Shown piece after piece: positions 20,032-28,928 of a stretch of 64,000 nt of DNA. Under the pieces are notes generated by a model. The model made no database searches, was not told where the DNA came from, and saw only the letters and a program-made list of their open reading frames with translations. The position numbers and the translations under genes are program-made. Each line of letters opens with the position of its first letter. Positions within the stretch are counted from its first letter, which is position 1. This DNA is from Pantoea sp. Lij88 (GTDB taxonomy: Bacteria > Pseudomonadota > Gammaproteobacteria > Enterobacterales > Enterobacteriaceae). The stretch covers positions 1,364,001 through 1,428,000 of the forward strand of contig NZ_CP118269.1 in the NCBI RefSeq assembly GCF_030062155.1, written 5' to 3'.

Positions 20032-20604
20032 TTAGTCTGCGCGGCCCATATAACGGCGTTCAGCAATATGGATGCGGATGCGGTCACCATTGCTGAGGTA
20101 TTCCGGAACCTGGATGGAGAGGCCGGTACTCATTCCGGCTGGTTTAGTGCGGGCGCTGGCGGAAGCCCCTTTAATGCCTGGTGAGGTATCCACGATTTCC
20201 ATATCCACGGTTTGTGGCAGTTCCAGCGCCAGCACCTGACCTTCCATCGTCAGCACGTGAATGCCAGGGATGCCGCCTTCAGGGATAAACAGCAGCTCTT
20301 CTTCAATCTGCTCCTGTTTAAAAGAGTAGGGGGTGTAATCTTCATCATCCATGAAGATATATTCGTCACCATCTATATAAGAGAAGGTCACGCTGCGACG
20401 GCTGAGCGAAATTGCATCAATAATCTCGTCGCCCTTAAAGCGCTCTTCCACTTTCAGGCCGGTGCGCACATCGGTAAAGCGCATTTTATACAAGGTGGCG
20501 GCACCGCGTGCGCTGGGGCTCTGGACATCAATGTCTTTAACCAGCAGCAGTTTACCGTTGTGTGTGACGGCCATCCCTTTTTTGATTTCATTGGCTTTTG
20601 GCAT
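20032..20604 (-). CDS. efpL: elongation factor P-like protein EfpL (YeiP)
   Basis: 190 residues, the E. coli length. Three beta-barrel domains as in EF-P. The tip loop of domain I reads [11 protein letters not shown], with arginine where EF-P carries the modified lysine, which marks the YeiP/EfpL subgroup that needs no EpmA modification. Domain III ends with the [18 protein letters not shown] signature. The protein relieves ribosome stalling at proline-containing motifs. It is monocistronic or the first gene before yeiR; a 75-bp gap with the Zur-like site separates them. Confidence 0.96.
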   Translation of the reverse strand: MPKANEIKKGMAVTHNGKLLLVKDIDVQSPSARGAATLYKMRFTDVRTGLKVEERFKGDEIIDAISLSRRSVTFSYIDGDEYIFMDDEDYTPYSFKQEQIEEELLFIPEGGIPGIHVLTMEGQVLALELPQTVDMEIVDTSPGIKGASASARTKPAGMSTGLSIQVPEYLSNGDRIRIHIAERRYMGRAD

Positions 20605-20767
20605 TGCTGTTCTCGCTATCTTGAGAGTGAAGTGCGCGCAACGTTACTCGCGCCGGTGAAAACTGGCAATATGGCGGATGCGAAATTTTGTGTCAGGCCG
20701 GGGGTTTCATGGCAATTAGTGGGGTGGACTGCTATTGTCGCCGCGACTTTCTCTGCTGGCGCAAACC

Positions 20768-20887
20768 ATGCAATGCGATGCCTGTTGCACAGTGCCCTCT
20801 GTTTCTTCATCGATTCCGGGCATGCCTGATAGTAAGCGATTAAAGCGGGAAGTGAAGTGTTTAAGGGTGCAGTGTCGATCCCTCTGA
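20768..20887 (+). pseudogene. degenerate copy of yeiW (YkgJ-type cysteine cluster), 39 codons
   Basis: An ATG at 20768 reads MQCDACCTVPSVSSSIPGMP and stops at 20885-20887. This is clearly the N-terminal part of the intact yeiW found 49 bp downstream ([18 protein letters not shown]), in the same frame and orientation. The copy lacks three residues near its start, loses similarity after the PGMP motif and ends after 39 codons against 84, missing the last Cys ligands. It looks like a tandem duplication in decay. A functional short peptide is possible but less likely. Confidence 0.7.
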
Positions 20888-20935
20888 GGTTCTGTTACTG
20901 TCTTTTGTATTCTGAACGTCGCGTATGAGGTGTTA

Positions 20936-21190
20936 ATGCAGTGTCGTATTGATTGTGGTGCCTGCTGCATCGCGCCCTCCATCTCCAGCCCCATCCCCGG
21001 AATGCCACAGGGTAAACCCGCGAATGTCCGATGCATTCAGTTATCGGAAGAAAATTTGTGCATGATTTTCGGTTCAGACTTAAGGCCGAAAGTGTGCGGA
21101 AGTCTGCAACCTTCTGGCGATATGTGTCTTTCAGACCGTAACTCTGCCATGACGTACCTGATTGAGCTTGAAGCCAGCACACGTGCCTGA
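20936..21190 (+). CDS. yeiW: YkgJ-family cysteine cluster protein YeiW
   Basis: 84 residues from the ATG at 20936, the length of E. coli YeiW (UPF0153). Eight cysteines (MQC, DCGACC, RC, LC, VC, MC) form the predicted zinc- or iron-binding cluster; [23 protein letters not shown] is the central block. Function unknown; the family is thought to bind metal. A GAGGTG Shine-Dalgarno precedes the ATG. It stands alone on the plus strand between efpL and the toxin-antitoxin pair, with a broken copy just upstream. Confidence 0.88.
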   Translation: MQCRIDCGACCIAPSISSPIPGMPQGKPANVRCIQLSEENLCMIFGSDLRPKVCGSLQPSGDMCLSDRNSAMTYLIELEASTRA

Positions 21191-21229
21191 GACCCCTCTC
21201 ACCGCTTAGATTAAATGCAGCATCAGCGC

Positions 21230-21646
21230 TTATCTGACCCAGTCTTCCAGCTGCAATCCGGGCACCCGTTGAAACTCGCGTGTGTTATTAGTCACCAGAA
21301 TAGCCCTGGCCGCAATGGCATGTCCGGCAATCGCGGTGTCGTTGGGGCCAATGGGCGTTCCGGCAGCAGCCAGCGCGGCTTTGATTTCAGTGGTTGCATC
21401 TACCGCTGCGCGGTCCCAGGAAAGGACAGCATCAAGACGGGCGCAGAATGCATCTACCAGGTGCATATGCCGTGGTGAAGCTTTCTTTCCGATCGCCCCA
21501 AAACGCATTTCAGCATAAGTAATGGCAGAGACAACAATCCGATGGTTGCGCAGCACCGCCTGTTCCAGTCGCCGGATGACCTCCTCAGGCTGCTCACGCA
21601 TAATAAATGAGCAAATATTAGTGTCGAGCATATAGGTCTTGTTCAC
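21230..21646 (-). CDS. vapC: VapC-type PIN-domain toxin
   Basis: 138 residues from a GTG at 21646. PIN-domain ribonuclease: acidic residues in MLDTNICSFI (residue 8), ITYAEMRFG (about 46), the alanine-rich AAGTPIGPNDTAIAGHA block (Asp about 103) and TNNTREFQRV at the end match the Shigella/Salmonella VapC group, which cuts initiator tRNA-fMet in the anticodon loop. GTG overlaps the antitoxin stop by four bases (GTGA), the usual translational coupling of toxin to antitoxin. The pair replaces setB, which lies between yeiW-efpL and fruB in E. coli, and is probably acquired. Confidence 0.92.
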   Translation of the reverse strand: MNKTYMLDTNICSFIMREQPEEVIRRLEQAVLRNHRIVVSAITYAEMRFGAIGKKASPRHMHLVDAFCARLDAVLSWDRAAVDATTEIKAALAAAGTPIGPNDTAIAGHAIAARAILVTNNTREFQRVPGLQLEDWVR

Positions 21647-21873
21647 AGATCAAAACGCCCCTCATCGCTGACAACGTCTTCACGCTCTGTCATGAAATCA
21701 GCGTCAGCTTTTTCAAACTGGGTAAATGAACGCCATGTGGGTCTGACAGGACGCAGAATAATGGCATCTCCTTCCCTGATAATTTCCAGCTCGCTCACCC
21801 CCTCAAAATCCATATCGCGGGGCAGGCGAATCGCGCGATTATTACCATTTCTGAACACAGATACGATTCTCAT
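21643..21873 (-). CDS. vapB: VapB-type antitoxin
   Basis: 76 residues from the ATG at 21873, chosen because AGGAG lies eight bases ahead; a GTG three codons earlier overlaps that site. The N-terminal half is an AbrB/SpoVT swapped-hairpin DNA-binding domain (VSVFRNGNNRAIRLPRDMDF), the acidic C-terminal half (WRSFTQFEKADADFM) is the toxin-binding part. The protein would neutralise VapC and repress its own promoter. No clear palindromic operator could be picked out in the AT-rich bases upstream. Confidence 0.9.
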   Translation of the reverse strand: MRIVSVFRNGNNRAIRLPRDMDFEGVSELEIIREGDAIILRPVRPTWRSFTQFEKADADFMTEREDVVSDEGRFDL

Positions 21874-22275
21874 ACTGGACACTCCTCTTAAAATATCTGG
21901 CCCGAACGCAGGCGTAACGTCAATAACGGCGTATTGCCTCAGTTTATGCCAGCCTTCCGTAAATGTATAGGTCAGGCATATGCTACTGCGATGACTGTCA
22001 TCGCCAGGCCGGTTTCAAAAATATTCGGGCACACAGCTCATGAGGCGATGCCCGCCATCAGGCCGTTACGTTTCTGCTGTAATCCGGGCGGTAATGGCGT
22101 CCTGACGCGCTGACGCTGCTGAAGTTTTTAGTCCGGTAATCTCTGGCTTACAGCAACCGCGTCAGCCTGTTCACTTTTTATTCCCCTTAATCACCCCGAA
22201 ATGTGCGTAACGTCAAAAATCTGTTATGCCGTTTGCGCATTTTCTTGCCTGTGGAAAATTGCTGTACCACAATCC
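21874..22275. other. non-coding stretch between vapB and the fru control region
   Basis: No supported gene. The left end must hold the vapBC promoter. An inverted repeat CTGACGCG (22102-22109) with CGCGTCAG (22158-22165), extended inside by GCTG/CAGC, is followed by CACTTTTTATTCCCC on the plus strand and could be a structured RNA or terminator remnant. No trace of setB was recognised. Confidence 0.45.
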
Positions 22276-22289
22276 CTGAAACGTTTCAG
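22276..22289. promoter_or_regulatory. Cra (FruR) operator 1
   Basis: CTGAAACGTTTCAG, a perfect 14-bp palindrome matching the Cra consensus, 88 bp upstream of fruB. Cra represses fru in the absence of fructose 1-phosphate. Confidence 0.88.
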
Positions 22290-22341
22290 CGGTGACCGCG
22301 CCACCTGTTTTTAACAGCATGGCGTAAAAAAATCCCCACTG

Positions 22342-22356
22342 GCTGAAACGATTCAA
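22342..22356 (+). promoter_or_regulatory. Cra (FruR) operator 2
   Basis: GCTGAAACGATTCAA, the conserved left half and a one-off right half of the Cra site, 21 bp upstream of the fruB ATG and so within the transcribed leader. E. coli fruB also has two Cra operators at comparable places. Confidence 0.85.
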
Positions 22357-22377
22357 TCTCAGCAAGCGAGGAGAATT

Positions 22378-23508
22378 ATGTTCCAGCTCGAATTGCAGGC
22401 CATCCATACCGGAGCCAGCGCCCAGAACAAAGAAGAGGCCATTCGTCAGGTTGCTGCCGCGTTAACCGCAGCGGGCAATGTGACGGAAGGCTACGTCAAC
22501 GGCATGCTGGCGCGCGAACAGCAGACCTCAACCTTCCTCGGCAACGGCATCGCAATCCCTCATGGCACCACCGATACCCGCGATATGGTGCTGAAAACCG
22601 GTGTTCAGGTGTTCCAGTTCCCGCAGGGCATTGCCTGGGGTGACGATCAGACTGCCTATGTCGCCATCGGGATTGCCGCTAAGTCGGATGAACATCTGGC
22701 GCTGCTGCGTCAGCTGACGCATGTTCTGAGCGATGACACCATCGCCGAACAGCTTAAAACCGCCTCTGCTGAAGACCTTCGTGCGTTGCTGATGGGCGAG
22801 AAACAAGCCGCCGAGTTCAGCTTCGACACCTCATTAATTACCCTCAACGTCGCAGCCAGCGATCTGATCACCCTGCAGGCGATGAACGCTGGCCGGCTGC
22901 AGTCCGCAGGCGTGGTGGATGCCAGCTACGTTGCAGACGTGGTCTCAACGGCTCCGCTGAATCTGGGTCAGGGCATCTGGCTCAGCGACAGCAGCCTCGG
23001 TAACCTGCGCAGCGGCGTTGCCATCAGCCGCGCTGAACATGCATTCGACCATCAGGGCGAATCCGCGGCGCTGTTAATCAGTGTTTCAGCGACCGATGAA
23101 CGTCCGCTGGAAGTGCTGGGTTACCTCAGCGCATTGCTGCAGCAGGGCAAAGCGGATCGTCTGCTGAAAGCTGATGCGGCAGGCGTCTATGCTCTGCTGA
23201 CTAGCGAAGTTGATGAGCAGGCTGACGTGCTGACCGCTGAATACACTATTCGCAACGAACATGGCCTGCATGCCCGTCCGGGCACCGCGCTGGTCAGCGT
23301 GATCAAGCAGTTCAACAGCGACATCACCGTGACCAATCTCGACGGCAGCGGTAAACCGGCTAACGGCCGCAGCCTGATGAAAGTGGTTGCACTGGGCGTG
23401 AAGAAAGGCCATCGCCTGCGCTTTACCGCCAGCGGTGACGATGCACAGCAGGCGCTGAACGCGATTGAAGAAGCGATCACCAGCGGTCTGGGTGAGGGGG
23501 CATCATGA
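22378..23508 (+). CDS. fruB: PTS fructose diphosphoryl transfer protein FPr (EIIA-M-HPr)
   Basis: 376 residues, the E. coli length. N-terminal EIIA-Fru domain with phosphorylated His in [13 protein letters not shown] (about residue 62), a central M linker domain, and a C-terminal HPr domain with the active His in [13 protein letters not shown] (about 299) and the regulatory Ser region [11 protein letters not shown]. Carries phosphate from enzyme I to FruA. Strong Shine-Dalgarno GAGGAG; its stop overlaps the fruK ATG. First gene of the Cra-controlled fruBKA operon. Confidence 0.97.
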   Translation: MFQLELQAIHTGASAQNKEEAIRQVAAALTAAGNVTEGYVNGMLAREQQTSTFLGNGIAIPHGTTDTRDMVLKTGVQVFQFPQGIAWGDDQTAYVAIGIAAKSDEHLALLRQLTHVLSDDTIAEQLKTASAEDLRALLMGEKQAAEFSFDTSLITLNVAASDLITLQAMNAGRLQSAGVVDASYVADVVSTAPLNLGQGIWLSDSSLGNLRSGVAISRAEHAFDHQGESAALLISVSATDERPLEVLGYLSALLQQGKADRLLKADAAGVYALLTSEVDEQADVLTAEYTIRNEHGLHARPGTALVSVIKQFNSDITVTNLDGSGKPANGRSLMKVVALGVKKGHRLRFTASGDDAQQALNAIEEAITSGLGEGAS

Positions 23509-24443
23509 GCAGACGCGTCGCCACCATCACGCTGAATCCGGCCTATGACCTGGTGGGATATACCCCTGAAATTGAACGCGGCGAAGTCAACCTGGTGAAA
23601 ACCACCGGGCTGCATGCAGCGGGCAAGGGCATCAATGTCGCTAAAGTTCTGAAAGATCTGGGTATCGATGTCACCGTGGGTGGCTTCCTGGGTAAAGAGA
23701 ATCAGGACGGTTTCCAGCAGCTGTTCAGCGAGCTGGGCATCGCTAACCGTTTCCAGGTCGTGCCAGGCCGTACCCGAATCAACGTTAAACTCACTGAACA
23801 GACCGGCGACGTCACCGATCTGAATTTCTCCGGTTTTCAGGTAACGGCTCAGGACTGGGATCGTTTTACCACGGATTCTCTGACCTGGCTGGGCCAGTTC
23901 GATATGGTCTGCGTTAGCGGCAGCCTGCCAGAAGGCGTCGATCACGATGCCTTCACCCGCTGGATGACCGAACTGCGCACCCACTGCCCATGCATCATCT
24001 TCGACAGCAGCCGCGAGGCGCTGGTGGCAGGACTGAAAGCCGCACCGTGGCTGGTTAAACCTAACCGCCGTGAGCTGGAAATCTGGGCTGGCCGCAAACT
24101 GCCAACCCTGCAGGATGTGATTGGTGCTGCGCATGAACTGCGCGAACAGGGCATCGCCCATGTGGTGATTTCGCTGGGCGCTGAAGGCGCGCTGTGGGTC
24201 AACGCCTCTGGCGAATGGATTGCTAAACCGCCGGTGTGTGAAGTTGTCAGCACGGTGGGTGCAGGTGATTCAATGGTTGGCGGCCTGATTTATGGCCTGC
24301 TGATGCGTGAATCCAGCGAACACACGCTGCGTCTTGCGACTGCCGTGGCGGCTATGGCCGTCAGCCAGAGCAACGTTGGCGTTTCCGATCGTACTCAGTT
24401 GGCCGCAATGATGGCGCGCGTCGACTTACAACCCGTTAACTGA
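23505..24443 (+). CDS. fruK: 1-phosphofructokinase
   Basis: 312 residues, as in E. coli. PfkB-family sugar kinase: first signature [14 protein letters not shown] near residue 38, second signature [12 protein letters not shown] near 248 with the catalytic Asp. Converts fructose 1-phosphate and ATP to fructose 1,6-bisphosphate, removing the Cra inducer. The ATG overlaps the fruB stop by four bases, and fruA follows after 16 bp, so the three genes are one operon. Confidence 0.97.
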   Translation: MSRRVATITLNPAYDLVGYTPEIERGEVNLVKTTGLHAAGKGINVAKVLKDLGIDVTVGGFLGKENQDGFQQLFSELGIANRFQVVPGRTRINVKLTEQTGDVTDLNFSGFQVTAQDWDRFTTDSLTWLGQFDMVCVSGSLPEGVDHDAFTRWMTELRTHCPCIIFDSSREALVAGLKAAPWLVKPNRRELEIWAGRKLPTLQDVIGAAHELREQGIAHVVISLGAEGALWVNASGEWIAKPPVCEVVSTVGAGDSMVGGLIYGLLMRESSEHTLRLATAVAAMAVSQSNVGVSDRTQLAAMMARVDLQPVN

Positions 24444-24459
24444 CAGCAGGAGAGCGATA

Positions 24460-26172
24460 ATGAAAACGCTGCTGATTAAAGACCCTACACTGGGACTGGC
24501 TTCCGCATACATGGCGCAACAACGTCTGGCTGCTGCCGCAGCTGCTGCGGGCCTGACCCTGACTGATAACCCTGCCGACGCTGAACTGGCGATTGTGCTG
24601 GGTAAAAACGTGCCTGACGACGCGGCGCTGAACGGCAAAGCGGTCTGGCTGGGTGATATCCAGCTGGCAGTACGCGAGCCGGAAACGTTCCTGAACCGCG
24701 CGAAAGCCGAAGCTAAAACCTGGCAGGCCCCGGCTGCGGTGGCAACACCGGCAGGCGCACCTGCTGCGGCACCGGCTCAGGCTGGCGCGCAGAAACGCGT
24801 GGTTGCCGTTACCGCCTGCCCGACTGGCGTGGCGCACACCTTTATGGCTGCCGAAGCTATTCAGGCTGAAGCAACCCGTCGCGGCTGGTGGGTGAAAGTG
24901 GAAACCCGCGGTTCAGTGGGTGCCGGTAACGCGATCACCCCGGAAGAAGTCGCTGCTGCCGATCTGGTGATCGTCGCCGCGGATATCGAAGTCGATCTGG
25001 CGAAATTCGCCGGCAAGCCGATGTACCGCACCTCAACCGGTCTGGCGCTGAAGAAAACCGCGCAGGAACTGGATAAAGCCGTCGCAGAAGCGAAGCCGTA
25101 TAAAGCGGCGGCTGGCGGTCAGAGCAATGAAAGTGAAGAAGAGAAGAAAGGCGGAGCAGGGGCTTATCGTCACCTGCTGACCGGTGTTTCTTACATGCTG
25201 CCGATGGTGGTCGCGGGTGGTCTGAGCATCGCCCTGTCTTTCGCTTTTGGTATCACAGCCTTTAAAGAGCAGGGCACACTGGCCGCTGCGCTGATGCAAA
25301 TCGGTGGGGGCAGCGCCTTCGCCCTGATGGTTCCGGTGCTGGCAGGTTTCATCGCCTTCTCCATCGCGGATCGTCCGGGTCTGACGCCAGGTCTGATTGG
25401 CGGTATGATCGCTACCAGCATCAACGCAGGCTTCTTAGGCGGTATCATCGCCGGCTTTATTGCCGGTTATGCGGCGAAGCTGATCAGCGGCAAAGTTAAA
25501 CTGCCGCAAAGTATGGAAGCGCTAAAACCGATACTGATTATTCCGCTGTTCGCCAGCCTGATCACCGGCCTGCTGATGATCTACGTGGTGGGCAAACCGG
25601 TTGCGGGCATCATGAATGGCCTGACGCACTGGCTGGCTAACATGGGTACGGCGAATGCGGTCCTGCTGGGTGCAATTCTGGGCGGCATGATGTGTACCGA
25701 TATGGGTGGTCCGGTGAATAAAGTGGCTTACGCATTCGGCGTTGGCTTACTGAGTTCGCAGACGTATGCACCGATGGCCGCCATCATGGCAGCCGGTATG
25801 GTGCCACCGCTGGCGATGGGTCTGGCAACACTGGTTGCCCGTCGTAAATTCAACAAAGGTCAGCAGGAAGGCGGTAAAGCGGCACTGGTTCTGGGTCTCT
25901 GCTTTATCTCTGAAGGTGCGATTCCGTTCGCAGCCCGTGACCCGATGCGCGTTCTGCCTTGCTGTATCGTGGGTGGTGCAACCACCGGCGCGATCTCCAT
26001 GGCGATTGGCGCGAAACTGATGGCTCCGCACGGTGGACTGTTTGTCCTGCTGATCCCTGGCGCGATTACCCCGGTTGTCGGCTATCTGATGGCAATTATC
26101 ATCGGCACCGCGATTGCAGGTCTGAGCTATGCGGTACTGAAACGTCCGGAAGAGCAGCTGGCGAAAGCCTGA
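24460..26172 (+). CDS. fruA: PTS fructose transporter subunit IIB'BC
   Basis: 570 residues, E. coli 563. A degenerate IIB' domain (residues 1-95), an Ala/Pro linker, the active IIB domain with the phosphorylated Cys in VTACPTGVAHTFMAAEA (near 118), then a IIC membrane domain of about nine segments from YRHLLTGVSYMLPMVV (near 233). Imports fructose as fructose 1-phosphate. A CAGGAG Shine-Dalgarno precedes the ATG. A strong terminator follows, then a palindromic repeat. Confidence 0.97.
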   Translation: MKTLLIKDPTLGLASAYMAQQRLAAAAAAAGLTLTDNPADAELAIVLGKNVPDDAALNGKAVWLGDIQLAVREPETFLNRAKAEAKTWQAPAAVATPAGAPAAAPAQAGAQKRVVAVTACPTGVAHTFMAAEAIQAEATRRGWWVKVETRGSVGAGNAITPEEVAAADLVIVAADIEVDLAKFAGKPMYRTSTGLALKKTAQELDKAVAEAKPYKAAAGGQSNESEEEKKGGAGAYRHLLTGVSYMLPMVVAGGLSIALSFAFGITAFKEQGTLAAALMQIGGGSAFALMVPVLAGFIAFSIADRPGLTPGLIGGMIATSINAGFLGGIIAGFIAGYAAKLISGKVKLPQSMEALKPILIIPLFASLITGLLMIYVVGKPVAGIMNGLTHWLANMGTANAVLLGAILGGMMCTDMGGPVNKVAYAFGVGLLSSQTYAPMAAIMAAGMVPPLAMGLATLVARRKFNKGQQEGGKAALVLGLCFISEGAIPFAARDPMRVLPCCIVGGATTGAISMAIGAKLMAPHGGLFVLLIPGAITPVVGYLMAIIIGTAIAGLSYAVLKRPEEQLAKA

Positions 26173-26206
26173 TGTGCAGAAATGCATAATCTGCTGAAGT
26201 GAAAAT

Positions 26207-26239
26207 AACAGGGAGCCGGATGGCTCCCTGTTTGCTTTT
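26207..26239 (+). terminator. intrinsic terminator of fruBKA
   Basis: AACAGGGAGCC / GGCTCCCTGTT, 11 pairs around GGAT, followed by TGCTTTT, 34 bases after the fruA stop. Confidence 0.9.
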
Positions 26240-26251
26240 GTGAGGTATAGG

Positions 26252-26439
26252 CTCAGGGAACATACGCCTTCCGTAAAGACGCAAAGGACGCCATCCCTGG
26301 CGGGCTCAGCGCGGGCGATTACGCACCTCACCCATGAGGTGCGCCCGTTGCCGGGCCAACGCGTTGCGTTGTTCAAAAACGCTCCCGGCGTTTTTGTCCA
26401 TGGCCCGCGATGCTTTACTCCAGGCGTATGCTCCCATCG
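26252..26439 (+). repeat. palindromic repeat copy 1, with nested insertion
   Basis: Belongs to the family described at 31447 and 45270. Ends AGGGAACATACGCCT and AGGCGTATGCTCCC form the terminal stem with one mismatch. The core keeps AAAGACGCAAA and the GCCATCCCTGGC hairpin, but the second hairpin is replaced by about 80 bp (near 26317-26397) holding two further perfect hairpins: GCACCTCA-CCCA-TGAGGTGC and AAAAACGC-TCCCG-GCGTTTTT. It fills the 3' flank between fruA and nfo, which converge. Total 188 bp against 110 bp for the plain copies. Confidence 0.85.
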
Positions 26440-26485
26440 CTCTAAACTTCTCAGCCGTTTGAAAAAGCCAGCTGGCTCCCTTTTT

Positions 26486-27331
26486 CTAACCCTGCTGTTC
26501 GGCTTTCAGCCAGGCAATCTCATCTTTCCAGATATCAGGATTAATAGTTTCCAGAATCAACGGGATGCCATCAAACCGCGGATCTTTCATCAGCCAGCTA
26601 AACGCCGTTTTGCCGATATTGCCTTCACCCAGGCTGTGATGGCGGTCAACGCGACTGTCGAAGGCGCTTTTAGCGTCGTTAAGATGCATGCCGCGCAGAT
26701 AATCAAAGCCCACAATGCGCTCAAACTCAGCAAAGGTCGCTTCGCAGTCCGCTTCGGTGCGCAGGTCATAACCGCCAGCAAATGCATGGCAGGTATCAAT
26801 GCAGACGCCGACGCGCGACTTATCTTCGACATGTTCAATAATGGTGGCGAGGTGCTCAAAGCGGAACCCCAGGTTACTGCCCTGACCGGCGGTATTCTCA
26901 ATCACGGCGGTCACGTTCTGGCTCTGATCGAGAGCGATATTGATCGACTCCGCAATCCGCTTCAGACAGGCTTCTTCTTCAATCTGATGCAGATGGCTGC
27001 CAGGATGGAAGTTCAGCAGCGTCAGGCCGAGCTGGTCACAACGTTGCAGTTCATCAATAAAGGCAGCGCGGGATTTCTCCAGCGCCTCTTCAACCGGATG
27101 ACCGAGGTTAATCAGAAAACTGTCGTGCGGCAGGATTTGCTGCGGGCTGAATTTGTACGTCTCGCAGGCGGCGCGAAAAGCATCAATCATCTCAGTGGAG
27201 AGCGGGGCGGCCTTCCACTGACGCTGATTTTTAGTAAAGAGCGCGAAGGCGGTGGCTTCTATTTCATGGGCGCGGATCACGGCCTGATCCACGCCACCTG
27301 CCGCACTCACATGTGCGCCAATATATTTCAT
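26486..27331 (-). CDS. nfo: deoxyribonuclease IV (endonuclease IV)
   Basis: 281 residues, 285 in E. coli. Apurinic/apyrimidinic endonuclease of the TIM-barrel xylose-isomerase-like fold with three zinc ions: His in [11 protein letters not shown] (near 69), Glu in [12 protein letters not shown] (near 145), Asp/His in [15 protein letters not shown] (near 180), His in GMHLNDAK (near 216), and [10 protein letters not shown]. Acts in base-excision repair of AP sites and 3' blocks. Strong GGAGAAAGG Shine-Dalgarno. Converges with fruA; yeiH is the next gene upstream on the same strand, as in E. coli. Confidence 0.97.
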   Translation of the reverse strand: MKYIGAHVSAAGGVDQAVIRAHEIEATAFALFTKNQRQWKAAPLSTEMIDAFRAACETYKFSPQQILPHDSFLINLGHPVEEALEKSRAAFIDELQRCDQLGLTLLNFHPGSHLHQIEEEACLKRIAESINIALDQSQNVTAVIENTAGQGSNLGFRFEHLATIIEHVEDKSRVGVCIDTCHAFAGGYDLRTEADCEATFAEFERIVGFDYLRGMHLNDAKSAFDSRVDRHHSLGEGNIGKTAFSWLMKDPRFDGIPLILETINPDIWKDEIAWLKAEQQG

Positions 27332-27382
27332 GCCTTTCTCCTGGGGCTATGCACGGATGAAACGGCATGATACCCGATGCCG

Positions 27383-28438
27383 CTAGCCCATGAAATGTTG
27401 CACCAGCAGATTGATGGTGCCGCCGCCCGCGATTAACCAGCCAAACACCAGCGCGCCCAGCAGCAGCGGCTTAACGCCGGCCTCTCGCAACGCGCCAAAA
27501 CGGGTCGTTAATCCCAGTGCCGCCATCGCCATCGCCAGCAGCAGACCCGCCAGCTCGTTCACCGTGGCAACTACCGTGGCAGGCAGCAGCTGCAGCGAGT
27601 TAAACAGCGCAACCGCGATAAACAGCAGCGCGAACCAGGGAAACGTCACCGGCTGACGGGCTTTGCTCGCTTTGCGTTTGCCGCGTAACACCGCACTCAG
27701 GCAGAGCAGGAACGGCGCCAGCATCATCACCCGCAGCATTTTGGCAATCACGGCGCTGTTCTCGGCATCCGGACTGATACTGTGTCCGGCGGCCACCACC
27801 TGCGCCACTTCATGGATGGTAGAGCCGGTGAAAACCCCAAACTGTGCCGCGCTCAGGCCCGGAAACAGGTGATGCGCCAGCGGCCACAGCAGCGGATAGA
27901 TAAAGATCGCCAGCGTACCGAACAGCACCACGGTCGCGATAGCCACCGCGACTTTCGATGGTGCGGCTTTCACCACCGGCTCGGTCGCCAGTACGGCCGC
28001 AGCCCCGCAGATACTGCTGCCCGCGCCAATCAGCCAGACGGTATCGCGGTCCAGTTTCAGCAACCGGATGCCCAGCAGGCAGGTCACCAGGAAGGTGCTG
28101 CTCAGCGTCAGTGCATCAATCAGAATGCCGCTGAAACCGACGTCGGCGATTTGCTGTAGGGTGATGCGAAAACCAAACAGGATGATCCCCAGTCGCAGCA
28201 GCTTCTGTTTCGCCAGCACCACGCCACTGTCGCAGTGCGACGCCAGCGGCGTATAAACGCTGTTGCCGACCAGGATGCCCAGCATAATCGCCAGGGTCAG
28301 TGAACCCAGCCCCAGCGCGGCAATTGCCGGTTGCTGCGCCAGCCAGCTGGCAGCGGCGGCAATCGCGGCGGTCAGCAGCAGACCGGGGAACCAGAGCGTA
28401 ACAGGATGATGCGTTTTAGCGATGCTCAGTTCGGTCAT
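27383..28438 (-). CDS. yeiH: YeiH family membrane protein (putative sulfate exporter family)
   Basis: 351 residues from the ATG at 28438, which follows GAGGAG; E. coli YeiH has 349. The frame is open a further 69 codons, without similarity or ribosome-binding site. About ten membrane segments; conserved blocks LGIILFGFRITLQQIADVG, WLIGAGSSICGAAAVLA and FTGSTIHEVAQVVAAG identify the Cons_hypoth698/UPF0324 family. Transport role inferred only. Divergent from the ykvA-yeiE pair; in E. coli yeiE regulates its neighbour yeiH. Confidence 0.92.
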   Translation of the reverse strand: MTELSIAKTHHPVTLWFPGLLLTAAIAAAASWLAQQPAIAALGLGSLTLAIMLGILVGNSVYTPLASHCDSGVVLAKQKLLRLGIILFGFRITLQQIADVGFSGILIDALTLSSTFLVTCLLGIRLLKLDRDTVWLIGAGSSICGAAAVLATEPVVKAAPSKVAVAIATVVLFGTLAIFIYPLLWPLAHHLFPGLSAAQFGVFTGSTIHEVAQVVAAGHSISPDAENSAVIAKMLRVMMLAPFLLCLSAVLRGKRKASKARQPVTFPWFALLFIAVALFNSLQLLPATVVATVNELAGLLLAMAMAALGLTTRFGALREAGVKPLLLGALVFGWLIAGGGTINLLVQHFMG

Positions 28439-28544
28439 GATGGTCACTCCTCGTGGTTGAGTCCTGATCATGACGGCGACTGGCTTAAAAGTGAAATTGA
28501 TAATATATTTATAATTGACCAGAATAAACGATAAGGCAGCCATC

Positions 28545-28919
28545 ATGATAGTTTCGCGTCTGCGTCGCTGGGCGACGCTGATCAAAAGAGATGTATTAGT
28601 GCTGGCGTTCGCTTTTCGCGATCCGCGCACGCCCTGGTGGAACAAGCTGGCGATGCTGGGGCTGGTCGCCTATGGCGTCAGTCCGATCGATCTCATCCCG
28701 GATGTCATCCCGTTTGTCGGTTTGCTGGATGATGCGGTGATCATCCCGACGGGCGTCATGGTGCTGTTGCGGTTACTGCCGCGAGAGGTGCGCATCAGCA
28801 GCAGCGAGCGGGCGCAGGCCCAGCGTTCCCGCGGCAAAAAAATGGCAGGCTGGCTGGTGGTAGTTGGGCTGATCTGGCTGGCGTTAATCATTTACCTTGT
28901 CAGGCATTCACTGAGTTAA
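28545..28919 (+). CDS. YkvA family protein (DUF1232)
   Basis: 124 residues from the ATG at 28545; the conserved DUF1232 block is YGVSPIDLIPDVIPFVGLLDD (about 40-62), where two short amphipathic helices flank a conserved Pro-Ile-Asp-Pro-like motif. One membrane anchor near the C-terminus (GWLVVVGLIWLALIIYLV). Function unknown; other members sit near stress and transport genes. It ends nine bp before yeiE on the same strand and is absent from this place in E. coli, so it is an inserted neighbour that now shares the yeiE transcript. Confidence 0.85.
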   Translation: MIVSRLRRWATLIKRDVLVLAFAFRDPRTPWWNKLAMLGLVAYGVSPIDLIPDVIPFVGLLDDAVIIPTGVMVLLRLLPREVRISSSERAQAQRSRGKKMAGWLVVVGLIWLALIIYLVRHSLS

Positions 28920-28928
28920 GAGGCGACG

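Noticed and set aside
23187-24161. 324-codon open frame on the minus strand
   Set aside because: Antisense to fruB/fruK, which are certain; no motif or start signal.
26240-27370. 376-codon open frame on the plus strand
   Set aside because: Spans a repeat and the antisense of nfo; not a protein family.
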